Of a stretch of 64,000 nucleotides of DNA, positions 11,653-25,579 are shown in pieces. The translations under genes and the position numbers were made by a program. The notes beneath the pieces are model-generated. The model searched no databases. It saw only the letters and a program-made list of their open reading frames with translations, and was not told the DNA's origin. The DNA comes from Excoecaria cochinchinensis (taxonomy: Eukaryota > Streptophyta > Magnoliopsida > Malpighiales > Euphorbiaceae). Positions within the stretch are counted from its first letter, which is position 1. Every line of letters starts with the position of its first letter. The stretch spans positions 4,092,001-4,156,000 of the forward strand of contig CANTUQ010000007.1 in assembly GCA_947683425.1 (NCBI GenBank), given 5' to 3'.

Positions 11653-12973
11653 CTAACAGGCACCAGCAGAGTTCCATGGCTTGTTCCCACAGAGTCTTCT
11701 CATCCATTTCTCCTGTGATAAAGTGAGATTTGTGAACATTGTATGAGGTGATTGATGTCGGCTTTGAGAAGCTCCTGGTCCTGGTAATTCAGCAGGAAGA
11801 GCAGCCGCAGCGCTAGTGAAGGCATTCAAAACTAGGAATGCGAGAATCGGAGATAGATCCAATGTCCCTCCCAGTGGTGGAATGATTCCACGGAATATGT
11901 TCAAGTATGGATCACACAGAGTGCTGAGTTCAAAAACATGTAATCCACATCAACAAAAATCCACACTTAAAAATATAGATATTAAGCTATGCATTCTGCA
12001 ACACCATTATCCTAATTACTCCTAAAGGAACAAACTTTGCCTTGTTGAAACACTGGCTACAGGCAATGAAGTCATCATCATCAAAAATCAATTGATCATC
12101 AAATTGAAGCCGTCATAAAAGCCAAGTTTAATAATCCCTAGTAGTTATATGATGCCAGTTTTAGATCATAAAAATTAGACAAATACCTGAGTGGACTAAC
12201 AATGGCAGGAGGAGAGTTGGGAAACCAGGTCAGAACAAGCCTAACGATCAACAAGGTGTTGTATATGTTGAGAAAATTGAGAATCCCATTAGCCACCACT
12301 ATACCTGCCACTGTATCCCCTGGTAATACAGCAGCAAAGTTGTGACTGGACAAAGAGTTTGGACTGCTGTAGTCCCTGCGTTGAATCTGAAATGGAAGTT
12401 ATAAGAAATGCTCCTAAATAGATAAACAAATATGCAACTTTATTCCAGTTGAGCAGACAAAAAACTGAATTCAAGAAGCATTAAAATATATATATATATA
12501 TATATAACATATATAATCACAACTTCAAAATCGCAACTTGGATTGTAATTGGCAACCTTTAAGTCTTGAAGACGACATAAATTAAGAAATTCTCTCACAT
12601 TTCAACCGGATAGACTTATGTTTCAACAAGCAATTAATTACATATACATGAATATGCAAAGACTAATAAATGGAAGAAGAGATTATTGGCTTGCCTGAGC
12701 AAGATGTCGACTAAAATCAGAAGAGAAAGAGAGAATTGTTTTGACAATAGGATTTTGAGAAGCAAAGAGGTGAAAAAAGCTGAGGACTTTATCAGCTGAG
12801 GAAGCGAGTGAGGTGTGAAGGTCGCGGATCATAGAATTTGGAGAGGGTAGATTCGGCTTTAATGGTCTGAGAAATGGATTTTGGGAAACCCATGAAGAGA
12901 GCAACACGCAGTTAGTTGCGAAATTTGGGAACTTGGGCTTCGAGTTATCGGGGAACGCCTCGGTCGAAGCCAT
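11653..12973 (-). CDS. YLMG2: YLMG2-like YGGT-family chloroplast membrane protein, 3 exons, 249 aa
   Basis: Exons (minus): 12695-12973, 12187-12386, 11653-11923; 750 nt, stop TAG. The start chosen is the Met of MASTEAFPDNSKPKF; an upstream in-frame Met at 13057 exists but precedes a poorly conserved stretch. The first exon has the Ser-rich, organelle-targeting look of a plastid protein. Exons 2-3 hold the YGGT domain: GDTVAGIVVANGILNFLNIY, LLIVRLVLTWFPNSPPAIV, STLCDPYLNIFRGIIPPLGG, LDLSPILAFLVLNAFTS. These agree with Arabidopsis YLMG2 (At5g21920). The family is related to cyanobacterial YlmG; YLMG1 affects plastid nucleoid distribution, the role of YLMG2 is less clear. Intron 1 has a GC donor (CAG|GCAAGC) with AG acceptor, in phase 0. 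Its neighbour PAA2 is divergently oriented. Confidence 0.9.
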
Positions 12974-14055
12974 TGTTGTGCAGTTGAGAGAGTTTGTGAA
13001 GAAGAAGATAACGAACTGGATATCAGTCTTGCATCTTCCACGTACCATGCTTTTCATTTGCTCCCCGGAGATACACTGTATATGACAAAACGTACCGTTT
13101 TGTGGTTTTGTTTCCTATTTTTATAGTATTTATTTAGTATTTTAATCTTAATTATTATGAACTAGCTAATTAAATTATTTGTAGTACACCTGAATTAATT
13201 TTTTAATAACACATGATTTATAATTTTTTTAATGCTTATATAAAAATTATTGTGATTAAAAATATAGAGGTAAGCATATTAAAATAATTGAAATTTCCTG
13301 ATTATTTTTAAGTTAAAATATGCTATTTTATAAATTTGATATAATAATTAAAAATAATAGGAAACACTTCCACAAAAATAAGAAAAACACTTAAAAAGCC
13401 TTTTAATTAGCCTAATTTTCAAATTTACACTAATTTTATAATGATAATTTTATATTTATTTATATTTTGTTATTAAATCATTTTTTAAAAAAATTAGATT
13501 ACAATATAAGGCATTTTAATTGAAGAAAATTTTTCTCTCACTTCATTACGAGTTAACATAGCCTATTTTTTTAATCCAATTTATTAAAGTCAATTTTTCA
13601 AAATTTAAAATTAAATTCAGTCCATTAATAATCAAACTATATAAGTTAAGTTTCTATAAATATTATTAGCATCCAAAAATCAGTCCAAATGATTAAATTA
13701 CTAATGACTAGCCATTATTTTATTAGTCACTAATGACAATAAGATCACCTATTATATAAAAACTCTCCTGATTTATAAATAAAATTACTTGTAATCAATT
13801 AATTTAATTATGTAATAATTCTATAAGGAAAGATTAAGCATGCTAGCTGGAGATGCCACAACTTAGGAAGGAGTGGCAACGTGGAGCTAGCCGCCAAAAA
13901 AAGGAAAGAAAGACACTGGATATTGTATATCTGACGTGTCACGTTGTGATTCCACAACTTTTGAATGAAATTCAACTAACATCTCTCCTTCATTCATAAT
14001 GCTCCATTCTTCGCCTCTTCTTTCTTCTCTCTCAAATGTAAAATTCTCTGAAAAA
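12974..14055. promoter_or_regulatory. Shared upstream region of YLMG2 and PAA2
   Basis: About 1.1 kb between divergent starts. The middle (13090-13830) is highly AT-rich. Near PAA2, at about 13933-13945, CTGACGTGTCACG contains an ACGT core of the G-box/ABRE kind. Whether it acts is inference. Confidence 0.5.
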
Positions 14056-17040
14056 ATGGCGACTCATTTATTCGGTCTATCTGTCTCCCCTCGCCACAAT
14101 TCCATCTTTGCCTTCACCCCTCACCTCCGTAAACGATGCCGTTCCGCCCTAAAGCCGCGCTCCATTCCTAATCTACCTATTTCCAATTCCCTCGACATCA
14201 AACCTGAACTACAAGACTCACCCTTCAAACCCTTGCAGACCATCAATGACTCGCCTGTGCTTCTTAATGTCTCCAGTATGATGTGCGCCGGGTGCGTTTC
14301 TCGAGTCAAGTCCTTGCTCTCCTCCGATGACCGAGTCGACTCGGTCGTTGTCAACTTGTTAACTGAGACTGCTGCCATTAAGTTGAAACCGCATGCTGTT
14401 AAGACAGAATCCTCAGCCGATATTGCTGATAGTCTTGCTCGGAGGTTGACCGATTGCGGATTCGAGTCCAAGCGGAGGGTTTCGGGCCTAGGAGTGTCGG
14501 AGAATGTGAAGAAATGGCGAGAGATGGTGCGGAAGAAAGAAGAGTTGCTCATCAAGAGCAGGAATCGCGTGGCTTTTGCCTGGACTTTGGTGGCTTTGTG
14601 CTGTGGATCGCATGCTTCGCATATTCTACACTCTCTTGGCCTTCATATTGCTCATGGTAATCCATTAGAAGCTAGCAGATCAAAATTTTGTTTTAGCGTT
14701 TTATAGAGGTGGCATCACACTCTTGATATTGTGCCTAGGTCCGTTCTGGGAGGCTTTGCACAACTCGTATGTGAAGTGTAGCTTGGCTTTGGCAGCTCTA
14801 TTGGGACCCGGAAGAGGTTAAATTGTGCTTATTTTTTCCTTTTTCTGTTGTCAAGTCATTGCATATTTTCTGAATATGTACACACATTAAATTTGTTATT
14901 TTACAATAATTCTTCTAACTTCTCGTATTGTGTGCTCGTCATGCTGGTTTTCTATCAATATGCGGCAAATTGTCATTTACCGGAACCAAATATGGAAATT
15001 TTATTATGTTTGCTAATAAATGGCTATTAATTCTTCTTTCAACTTTTTTTTTTCCTAAATAGTTTTATTTGTGTCTTTCAAATTTAAATTGGATTATTGT
15101 TGTAATCAGAAAATTGCAAACCAATTAATTTTGTTATTTGTCTATTTTTTTCAGACTTACTTTTTGATGGTATGAAGGCCTTAAAGAAGGGGTCGCCAAA
15201 TATGAATTCTCTTGTGGGATTTGGATCAGTTGCTGCATTTGTCATTAGTGCGGTGTGATGCTTAACCCAGTACTGAGATGTCAGTTTGTATCGGCTGCAC
15301 TGCAACTTAATTTTTGCTAAACTTTTAGGTTCTTGGATTCTCTACTTTTGTAGGTCTCACTTCTTAACCCCGAGCTCAAATGGGACGCATCCTTCTTTGA
15401 TGAACCGGTGACTTGCTTACTTTCACTTTTAGTACTTTTTATAGGCCACCATTTTAATATATTCTTTTCATTTTTGTTGATCTTTTTAACTGAGCTCTGG
15501 GGATTTACTGCCTATTGCCTAACTTGAACTTTCTAGACACTTAGATGCTTCCCAAAATCTGGCTTAGTTTATGTGAAACTGTTAAGAATTCTATTTACCA
15601 GTTTCTTTTTCTTTACTGTGGATATTAAAGCCAGAATATATGCCTTCAGGTTATTTTGGGTGGTAAAATTCTCATGGATGCCTCTATTTTTTAGTGTGCA
15701 GGTCATGCTTCTTGGTTTTGTGCTTCTAGGGCGTTCTCTTGAAGAAAAGGCGAGGCTCAGGGCATCTAGTGATATGAATGAACTTCTTGTAAGTTAGAAT
15801 TAGCTTCTCATAATTTACTCAATGTAGTGAATGAGATGCTCGCTCCAGTCCCTTATCAATGTAGAGAATTTACTGAATCAGACTTGGTCGATTCTGGTAC
15901 ATGGTTATGTGCGATAGTCTTTGTGTTGGGCAGAAATATTTCAAGTCCATTTGATCATTCTTTAAACATTTGTGCATTCCTGTGTTAAGGTGATATGCAT
16001 TGTGATGAGCATTTTCATGTAAGCATTAGTTACTTTGTGCTTTTGAAACATGTGGGTCACTTTCATGGCACTGACCAGCAGGCATGGCTATTCAATTTAA
16101 TATTTGTCCTTTCTACCTTCATTGGTTTTCCCTGAGATACATGAGTCGTAAATCTTGGAAGTATATCCTAATTAATGTGAACAAAATATATTTTTTTCTT
16201 TTCTGTACCATGATATTATATGAGAAATATCAATTATGATCTGCTTGATTTCACTAATTTGGGTTTTTGCAGTCACTCGTATCCACTCAATCCCGTCTTG
16301 TTATTACGCCATCAGATAGCAACTCTTCTGCTGACATTGCTCTTTGCTCTGAAGCAATATGTGTTGAAGTCCGCACTGATGATGTTCGAGTTGGAGACAC
16401 GGTGTTGGTTCTTCCTGGAGAAACTATTCCAGTGGATGTAAGATTTCTAAATTGTTCATCATTATTGATTTCTTGTCATATTTTAGCTCTTGATTTGTAA
16501 TTATATTCAATAATACTCTCATGTGTGGTCAAGCTTGTAGACCTATAATTGCATAGCTTATGATTGCTCCATTGCTGTTTGAAAAAGTACTTTTTTAGAC
16601 TTGCATATTGTGTTTTCTCATGAGCAGGCATCTTTTACCAGCCATTAATAAGGTGGCATACTGGTTGCAGCAACAGCGTTAGTATTAGCATTAGATATAT
16701 TAATTGCATTTAGTCTCTTCTATATTAAGCCTTACCAACCCTTGTGGCAATAATATGGATACTGTTAGGATTTGATGTTCAACAACTAAACCAATTCGTT
16801 ACTTGTTACTTCCTCCATCCCACTTCAGGTGTCTTTTACAGTTTTTTAACAAGAATCAAGGGAATGATTAGATAACCTCAAGTGAAAAAAATAGTTGTAA
16901 TTATCCTTCTATCAATTCTTTTAACAATAAAGATAGAAAAAAGTTGGTATGAAGGTAGTATCGTAGCAAGATACCAAAGAAGAAGGGTAAAGTTGGGAAA
17001 AAATTAATTAGTACTTAATTATATATGACACTTAAAGTGG

Positions 17041-17084
<44 letters not shown>

Positions 17085-20000
17085 TGCAAAGACACTTGAT
17101 GTGGAACATAGTGTGTAAGAGTCTTATTTAACAAATTGAGTGCTATAATATGAAGTTCTACATTAAGGTAGTTTAACTGCTGAACTTATTGCTTAAAATA
17201 TTATTTTTATCCAGAACCCAAAGGAATCTTCTGATGATATTTGCCTATTATTTCTGATCAGCTTATCATAAGCGGGGGAAGGGGCAAAATGTTTCCAATA
17301 TTTTGAGCCTGTAATTACACCTGACATTCCAAGTACACTTCCTGAATTCAGCTTAGTTGTTTTTTCAGGGTAGAGTTCTTGCAGGAAGAAGTGTTGTAGA
17401 CGAATCCATGCTTACAGGGGAATCACTTCCTGTACTTAAGATTGAGAGCTCCAAAGTCTCAGCTGGAACGATAAACTGGGTAATTATCTTTTGAATTGCT
17501 ACAATAGATATCAATACGCGATATTTTTTCCTGTTATTGTCGGTTAGCTAAGAAACAGATTTTTATGCTTTTATCATTACTTCCTTGACCTAACTAACAG
17601 CAGTCAGGTGGGAGACTGCACCAAATCTTTAATATAGTATTTGGAGCTGTGTTTTTATTCTTAATTAATAGTTTTTGGTTAAATTCACACTCATACAAGA
17701 GATAACAGGTCCATCTGATGTTAGATTTACAGCTCCCTATTCCTTTTGTCTTTGCTTGTTGCATTTTTAACAGCAGGCATTCTAATAAACTACTGCAGGA
17801 TGGTCCTTTGAGGATTGAGGCCTCATCTACTGGTTCTAACTCAACAATATCTAGGATAATTCGCATGGTTAGTTCTACTATTTTTTTTCTCTTTCTCTCT
17901 TGTGAGTACGTATGTGTGAATTTGCAATGTCAAGAAAGGAGAAGAAAAGAAATGGGCATATGGGTTTCTATGGAGAATAATGAATTACATATATGTTGCA
18001 CTTCTAAGTTGAGAATTCAAGCTAGTTTTTAACTGTCTATACCATATATTTCAGCTTTGTGTTGTAACTTGTAGGTTGAGGATGCTCAAGGTCAAGAAGC
18101 TCCCATACAAAGACTTGCCGATTCAATTGCCGGGCCATTTGTATTTAGTGTAATGACTTTATCAGCTGCAACGTTTGCTTTTTGGTAAGGGATATTCTTG
18201 TTGTATTATCATATGATGAGGCCTCATAGTGAAGTTGCTTTGAAGGAGATGGAAAGAAAATTTGAATTAATCCTTTTTTTTTTCTTAAAGTGCCAATCTT
18301 ATGTGGCAACTGGCAAGTATCATTTGGGTTAAAATTGCAAATGGTTAAGTTCTAGGATCACGTGAAATGCTTGGTGACAGTTAGTTAGAGACTTTCAGTG
18401 AAAAATGGCTACAATAAAGGATGTGTTAGATTTAGAGAAAGATGGAGGACAGAGAATAGAATGACTGGCTCGATTATTCCCTCAAGCCTGCTGGGGGGTT
18501 TTGTATTAATCATTTACAAGCAAAATAGGAAACCAAATATTTATAGCATAATTACATAATATCCTCTGTGTCTAATTGCTTACTCACAGCACAATCTAAT
18601 CCCTTGACAACAAAAACCAATAGCTTAACAGGATGTATATGATATTTAGATCTCATCAGTTAATAATTTGCAGTTTTGGGTTCCATCTGTATTATCAGCT
18701 CTACCCTATTCTCGGTATGACAAACTGCATCTCTGTGTGCTCTTGTGTCTCTTTGATGCTTTTCGTGTACACCCTATAGAGATAAAGATCCCAAATCAAA
18801 TAATTGCAAAAGAGATTAAGCTTAACTGATATTTGGGCATCACTACTTAAAAGTTTAAGCTTCCTGCTTGACACAAGTATTTTTTGCAAATGGCATCTTA
18901 AGAACTCATTAGTGGCATAACTAAGAGACTCTGTTTGGAAGGTTCCTCTTTTTTCCAGGGCTCAGCTGCTAGGTTGTCTGCATTTGTTAGTATTATTTGT
19001 TTTGAGCTATTATATCTATTAGTTTATAGATTTCTTCTCCTTGCCTCATTTTTTTTTTGGAATTCACATCAGGTACTACATTGGCACGAATATTTTTCCA
19101 GATGCTTTGCTTAATGACATTGCTGGTCCTGATGGAGATGCTTTGCTTTTGAGCTTGAAGCTTTCTGTGGATGTCTTGGTTAGTGATGGTCAATTTACTT
19201 GCTTGTGATGTTTCAATATTACAATGATGAATTGTTGACTTGAGAATCCTATTTTATATTTTTCTTGTTGGCTTTCACAAATTAAGGGAAAAAAAAAAGA
19301 GAGAGAGAGGCTTAGACTGTTTTGAGGAATAGATTGGCTTTTGAAATCAAGGGTGAAAGGTACCTTTTTAATGGACATATCTCAAGCAGATAAGATTAGT
19401 TTTTTTATGCTGGGAAATTTATTCATTTTATGTTTAATGGTTGATGACTGTTTTGCTTTTCAAGATTTGGTGTAATTTTTTTGCATAAACAGTATAAATA
19501 TCTAGGTGAAGGTTGTGATTTGCAAGGTGTGCTTAATATATTGTGCGTGTTACATTTTTTTTGCTGCCGAGTTTGGAAGGTTGTTTTTTTTTAGTTGGAT
19601 TTTGTTAGCTATGGCAGTTGCACTCTCTATGCATGTAAGATTTTAGTAAGATGCCAAACAATCTAAGCTGTCTCCAACTGTGCACAAGTTTTTGGTCAGT
19701 TAAGTCAAGAATGGATTGTAACCAAGACTGATTTTATTTTAATTTTTACTGAGTGATGTGCCTTTATGAGCCTGTACACTCAGTGCCATGCCATCATCTA
19801 AATATGGCGGGTTTTCTTCCTTTTAAACTGTGGCGTGTTTTCTTCCTTTTAAACTGTGTATGGAGGCATGTAATTTATTGATGATCCTTCATGTAATAGT
19901 GTAGAGAGGACAAGAAGTGTACAATTTATAATATCCCACTAGCTGATGACATTAATTTTCTTCATCCAGGTAGTGTCCTGCCCCTGTGCACTGGGCCTTG

Positions 20001-23000
20001 CTACACCCACAGCAATTCTGGTCGGAACTTCACTGGGTATATTGTCTAACTTTGTTAATTATTTTATAAATCAAGTATCCTATGCATGATTAGCCTAAGA
20101 TATACCACAGTTAAGTGGCAATGATTTTTGGAGTATTTGAGGACATGTTGGTGGCAGATTTACTCTTGGGAACCCTTCTTGGCTACTGAAACTATCATTT
20201 GGGAATAATAAGGTCTACATTTTTTGCTTGGATTTCTTACTTGATCTCAAGATGCTTATTTTCTTTCTCTTTCCAAATTCTCATTCTTTGATGAACCAAG
20301 ACTATTTCACTCTGGGGTCCAGTTGGGAAATTGTTTCACCTAAGTTGGGAGCAACTGAAAATAGCTTTTAAGGTGCATTCAAATTAGTTTGGCTATGAAA
20401 AAATTTAAAACTTCTCTATAACAATTTCTAACTGCTCTTTTTCAAAAGCATGAGAAGCTGTTTTGCAGAAAAGCAAGTTAAAACTAGAAACCAAACAGGA
20501 TGATAATTTAACAAGTGTATAAGGTGCAGGCCTTCCAAATGCCTATACATGGAAAACTTTTAGTTTGTGCACTCAAATGTCACTGTTTTTGTTTTTGGCC
20601 CTAAATTCTTTTCTGTTTGATAACTACAGGGGCTAAGCAAGGACTTCTGATAAGAGGAGGAGATGTATTGGAACGTTTGTCAAACATTGACTATATTGCT
20701 TTAGACAAGGTAATCAGGCATTTATAGACTATGGTCTCTTTTCCACACACCTCAATGCAAGCACCTTCGTTCTCTTACTTACTTGGAATTGAGTTTGAAA
20801 TTTCAAATAACCATTGAACTGTGCTCCTAATCATTAATAACCTGATATTATCATCCCTGCCCCTTTTCTACCTTCAGACTGGTACCTTAACAGAAGGAAA
20901 ACCTTCTGTTTCTGCTGTGGCTTCAATTGCTTATAAAGAATCAGAAATTATTCAAATTGCTGCTGCAGTAGAGAAAACTGCATTGCATCCAATTGCAAAG
21001 GCTATTGTGAGGGAAGCAGAAACCTTGAAATTGAGTATCCCGGCAACAAGAGGACAACTGACAGAACCAGGTTTCGGAACCTTAGCTGAAGTAGATGGGC
21101 GTTTGGTTGCAGTTGGTTCCTTAGATTGGGTTAATGAACGATTCCAGAGGACAAACCTAGCTGATATAAGGAACCTGGAGACTGCAGTAGCATCTGAATC
21201 ATCAAAAAATATTTTATCATCAAACTATTCAAAAACAGTTGTTTATGTTGGAGAAGAAGGGGAAGGCATCATTGGTGCCATTGCTGTAGCAGATAGTTTG
21301 CGCCATGATGCTGAATCGACTGTAAGTAGGTAATATGCTCTTGATTTATATAGCAGTTACTTTGTTGCCTATGGTCTTCAATGTTCATTAACCATTTGTT
21401 TTCTTATCATTTTGGCATATAGTTTGTCAATATACTTCATATATAAGGTTTTGAATTTTAATCTTTCTTTCTATATTACATTATTTAACTTACTGAAAAT
21501 AAGCTTGGGAGTTTTTCCTTTGTTCCGTTTGAATGGTTTTGGAGTTAAGACAGATATGGACTTTACTAGTTTCAAAACAGAAAAGATGGATTGGTGATTG
21601 GTTAAAAATAGTTCCATATCCTTGCATGGGTTATTGTGCACTTTATGTCAATTTTATTAAGGTGTTTTGTCGAATACTTTTGCTCTTCAATCAGCAAGAA
21701 CAAAAAATAAAAAATAAAAAATCTGTAGCTGAATTATATGTGAAGAGGAATACCACTTCCTGTGCACTGGATGTATTCAAGGGGGCTTAACAAAAGAAAA
21801 AATTGCATTGCAGTTGATTTGTTCTGCTAAATCCCTGAAAACGTTTATGTTTATTATTTTCCTACCCCTGAATTACAATAACATTAAGAATATACTTATC
21901 ATTTTATAGAGTCAAGTGATGTTAAAAGTTGTGATGTTCTCCTAAAATCATCCAATAACTCAAAGAAAAGGTGGAATGAGGAACTTTAATGATAAAGAAT
22001 AAACCAAAAATTTGAAGTCAGATTATTGGCAGGAAAATTATCTGATTTCTGTCCATTCTCTGTCATTGTGCTCTTCTTTTTGCACTTGCCTTTTGCATGC
22101 TACCGAGCACATGATTTTGTGGTTTACTTGTTTCTCATTTGCTTGTGTTTATAGGCTCCAGAAGAAAGGTATTAATACAATACTGGTATCTGGAGACAGG
22201 GAAGATGCTGTTGCAAACATCGCAGACAAAGTTGGAATAGGAAGTGAATTTACTAATGCATCCTTGGCTCCACAGCAGAAATCTGGTGTTATATCAAATC
22301 TCCAGGCTGCAGGGCATCGTGTTGCAATGGTAAGAATATTTTATCATATTTGTGTTTCCTCAGAGATTTTACTTGGAGAATGTGGAATGACCAATTACAT
22401 CTGGTTTCTAGATGATAGAAGAAATTTTTCTATCAAATGCTACCAGAGTTAACTTAGCGGATGATTTGACTTCTTAATATTTTAGTAGAGAATTGCTACT
22501 GCAACAATCTTGTTGCTACATGTATATCATTATGAAACATTCATTGGCTATTTCTTCTTTAATTTCTTCTTCTTCTTCGTCTTCTTTTTTAAGTATAGCT
22601 TTGGTGCAAAACGGATTTTTAGCTGATATGTTGCTTTTGTGAAGGTAGGTGATGGGATAAATGATGCACCTGCTTTGGCTCTTGCTGATGTTGGGATTGC
22701 CCTGCAGAACGAAGCCCAAGAAAATGCTGCGTCTGATGTAGCATCTATTATACTTCTTGGTAACAGATTTTCACAGGTATGATTTCATTCCTTCTCGTAG
22801 TCTCTCCCCGTTCTTTTTTAATTTCTTTGGGATGAACATCAAAGCTGTGTTTTCCTCTTTAATGCATCTCATTTATTCACGGTATAATTTATTGTAATAA
22901 ATGTCACGACAAGCTTGAGAAAATGTCAATGAAAACCATATTTCTATTGTTTTCCTAACTCCTATTTTTGACATTCTAGAACTGGATAATCTATTACCAT

Positions 23001-23814
23001 GTTTTCTATCTTTTGAAATAAGGGATTGCTTAAAGCCCAAAAGTATGAATTGTGGGCCAAGAAATACCCATCCAGTATTATCTTATTAACAAATTTTGTT
23101 ATTTAGTATTTCCCTAAATCTTTTGTTTTTTTTTTGGCTCGCATCCACCCTGTAATAATGAATTATCTGTCTTGTCCTGCACCCTTTGTAGTGTTCGGAA
23201 CCAGTTATTTTGAAAACGTTAATCTAAACACAAGCTAGAATGAGATATTTTCAAATCAGTAGGTTTTGAACTCATTGATGAGAATGAATGATTCCATTTG
23301 AGATAGGATTGTGCATCATGATCAATCAAGAAAACTGAAGTAGGACCTCTAATGATGAAAATTGAGATTTATTCATGGCAGGTAGTCGATGCGCTGGATC
23401 TTGCACGGGCAACAATGGCCAAAGTATACCAAAATTTATCATGGGCTATCGCTTACAATGTTGTCGCCATCCCAGTAGCTGCTGGAGGACTGCTCCCCCA
23501 ATATGATTTTGCCATGACTCCGTCAGTGTCAGGTGAGAACTGTATCATTTATTCCATGATTGAATTTTTCCTCAGAAAAAAAAAAAAAAAAAAAAAGGCC
23601 ATGCCATTATTACAATAATGCAGTGACTATAACATATCAATTTTATTGCTTACCATCTAATGGGACCTACAGTATATTCATTTGTTGTTATGGAGCAAGA
23701 GTTGTTATAACTCTGGTATTTATTTTCACAGGTGGGCTAATGGCTTTGAGTTCAATATTCGTGGTCACCAACTCATTGCTTCTACAACTCCATAGACCCG
23801 AGAAGAGCAGATAA
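14056..23814 (+). CDS. PAA2: PAA2/HMA8 copper-transporting P1B-ATPase, thylakoid, 17 exons, 872 aa
   Basis: Exons: 14056-14656, 14739-14816, 15155-15252, 15354-15407, 15702-15788, 16273-16437, 17369-17479, 17799-17867, 18075-18184, 19073-19178, 19970-20036, 20630-20709, 20878-21329, 22155-22329, 22645-22776, 23382-23532, 23732-23814. Total 2619 nt, all in phase. An in-frame Met at 13999 would add 19 residues; MATHLFGL at 14056 fits the family better. After a transit peptide: heavy-metal domain MMCAGC (Cys77, Cys80), actuator TGES (about 377), SCPCALG in the ion-binding helix (about 496), DKTGTLT with phospho-Asp541, the HP pair (about 579), and GDGINDAP (about 753). These are all hallmarks of a P1B-1 Cu(I) pump. 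In Arabidopsis PAA2 moves Cu across the thylakoid membrane for plastocyanin. Length matches the family (883 in Arabidopsis) and no motif is missing. Confidence 0.96.
16803..17119. mobile_element. Stowaway-like MITE remnant in PAA2 intron 6
   Basis: The left end reads CTTCCTCCATCCCACTTCAG followed by GTGTCTTTTACAG. The right end reads in reverse as GTTCCACATCAAGTGTC followed by TTTGCAG, an inverted match to it. The CTCC-ATCC-start is the look of plant Tc1/mariner MITEs. A (TA)n run of about 38 bp at 17045-17082 interrupts the right part. Confidence 0.55.
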
Positions 23815-25571
23815 AAGCCTCCATGTTAATAACTTAATATGCCATATACGTCAACTTCACATTCAAATTTTATTGTTGTTCTGCTTTTCTAATAGTGAGT
23901 TAAATTAGTTTTATTTGCTAAGGATAGAAATTTGAAGTGATTGACAATTGGCATGATGTTTATGTAAACTGGAGTTAACACCAATTCTTTAACACAGGAA
24001 TTTTTTTTTTTTTTTTGGACTTGAAAATATTTCGCGGTCCTATTAAAATAATGAGAGACTGCAGCAGCAAAACAAGGGTTGTATTAAAACAATCATTAAA
24101 ATCTTAGAAACGATACCATATAAGCCACAATCGAAATTTCTTGATAAACAAGAATCGATTAACCATTTTATCTACTGTGTTTGAACTTTTGAAGAATCAA
24201 GTGAAATGCAAATGGTGGAAGCATACGTGTAGCCATAGTTTTACAAGAGGAGTGAAATTGAGTTATGAGAAGGGTATGGATCCCTCCTCACCTAACAAGA
24301 AATCAGAAATATGTCCTTAGCAGGCCCACCCTCCATTCCATTATTCGATTCGTACCAAGCATCTATCCATTTTCTGTTGCAAGAGAATACTAAAATAAAA
24401 TACTATCCAATAAATAGTGTTTTTAGAAACCAAATCTTTTTACACACAACACATATATCCATTTTCAGCATGCATGCACTACTCTTGAGTCCAGAGTAGT
24501 TTTTTTTTTTACAACTATTTAGTAATCAAAATTCACTAGCTCGATTAATTTATATTCACACCTTTAGTTAAGTAATCTCTCTTGAATTTTTAAAGATATT
24601 CTATTTACAAAATTTAAATTCAAAACCTTTAGTTAAGGAAGAAAAGATTTGTATTGTGACATTCCATCCATCTTATCGTTTGGTGATAGTATTTCTTACT
24701 TTTGATCATTAAATTAGTTAACATCTAATCATAATTTGACAATGAAAAAGTTAAAAAGAAAAAACACCATATACCTAAAGGGCATTTTTATCATGTTTTT
24801 ATTTGATGTATTTTACTACAAATAAAGATCTATTACCATCATGGCAACGAGTGCAACATCGCATTCTCGCAGAGAGATGGTATGAAGCTTCTAGGAATTG
24901 AAATCAATATCGTCAATTACATTGTTGATTAAGTGTTAGAAATTATGTTTTAAATAGTTTATAATTAAAATCATGCATCCTAATCCACTAAAGAACCATC
25001 CCTTCGCCTTGACAATTTAGGTTGGATCCCGTTGACCGAAAAACAATTTAGAATACCAAGAATGGTTGCAATTTTTAAAGTATAGGCAGGAACGCAGAGA
25101 AAATAATGGACCCATCATAAAACCTTAAGTACACTCATTTAATAGGCACGTGATTGGGAACATTTGTTGTTGAGTTTAGTTCCTCTATGCGGAACGCTTT
25201 GCATGTGACCACTGGGCCCCGCTTTCTCCTTTCCTATTTACTACTTAGCCCCTTTCTATAAATAAATTTACAAAAAAAAATAAAAAGCTTCAGTCCCTAC
25301 ACTTTTGTATATTTTTGTATTGAGTCATCCAAATTTTATTTTATAATATTGGGCCGTTAAATTTTTGTTTTCGACAACGTTGAATCCTAATTTAACAGGA
25401 AAATTCAATTAACGTTAGGGGTTTTAAGTTAAGGAAAATTCGAAAATCAGTCCCCATTACAATCTTAACTTGTATTGATTTTTCTTTGTATATTGAGAAT
25501 TTTGGATTATAAGATTTGAAGTAGAATTTAATGGCTATAGTATTTTCTCACATCCTTCTTTCAGAAATAGA
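23815..25571. other. Intergenic, 3' side of PAA2
   Basis: Starts with the PAA2 3' UTR, then AT-rich sequence with a poly-T run at 24001-24016. No coding feature that I can support. Confidence 0.5.
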
Positions 25572-25579
25572 GTTAATAG

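Noticed and set aside
12974..13057. Upstream in-frame start for YLMG2
   Set aside because: It would add a Lys/Phe-rich leader unlike plastid proteins of the family; the Met at 12973 gives the expected N terminus. Not excluded by sequence alone.
13999..14055. Upstream in-frame start for PAA2
   Set aside because: Adds 19 residues; the second Met fits remembered homologues better. Both would give a transit peptide.
18360..18720. Possible LTR remnant in a PAA2 intron
   Set aside because: The text looks somewhat like an LTR tail (repeated ATAATATCC-type phrases) but I found no ends or flanking duplication.
23352..23618. Frames crossing the poly-A run after PAA2 exon 16
   Set aside because: Exon 16 read through into its intron; the GT-AG junctions give the conserved protein instead.
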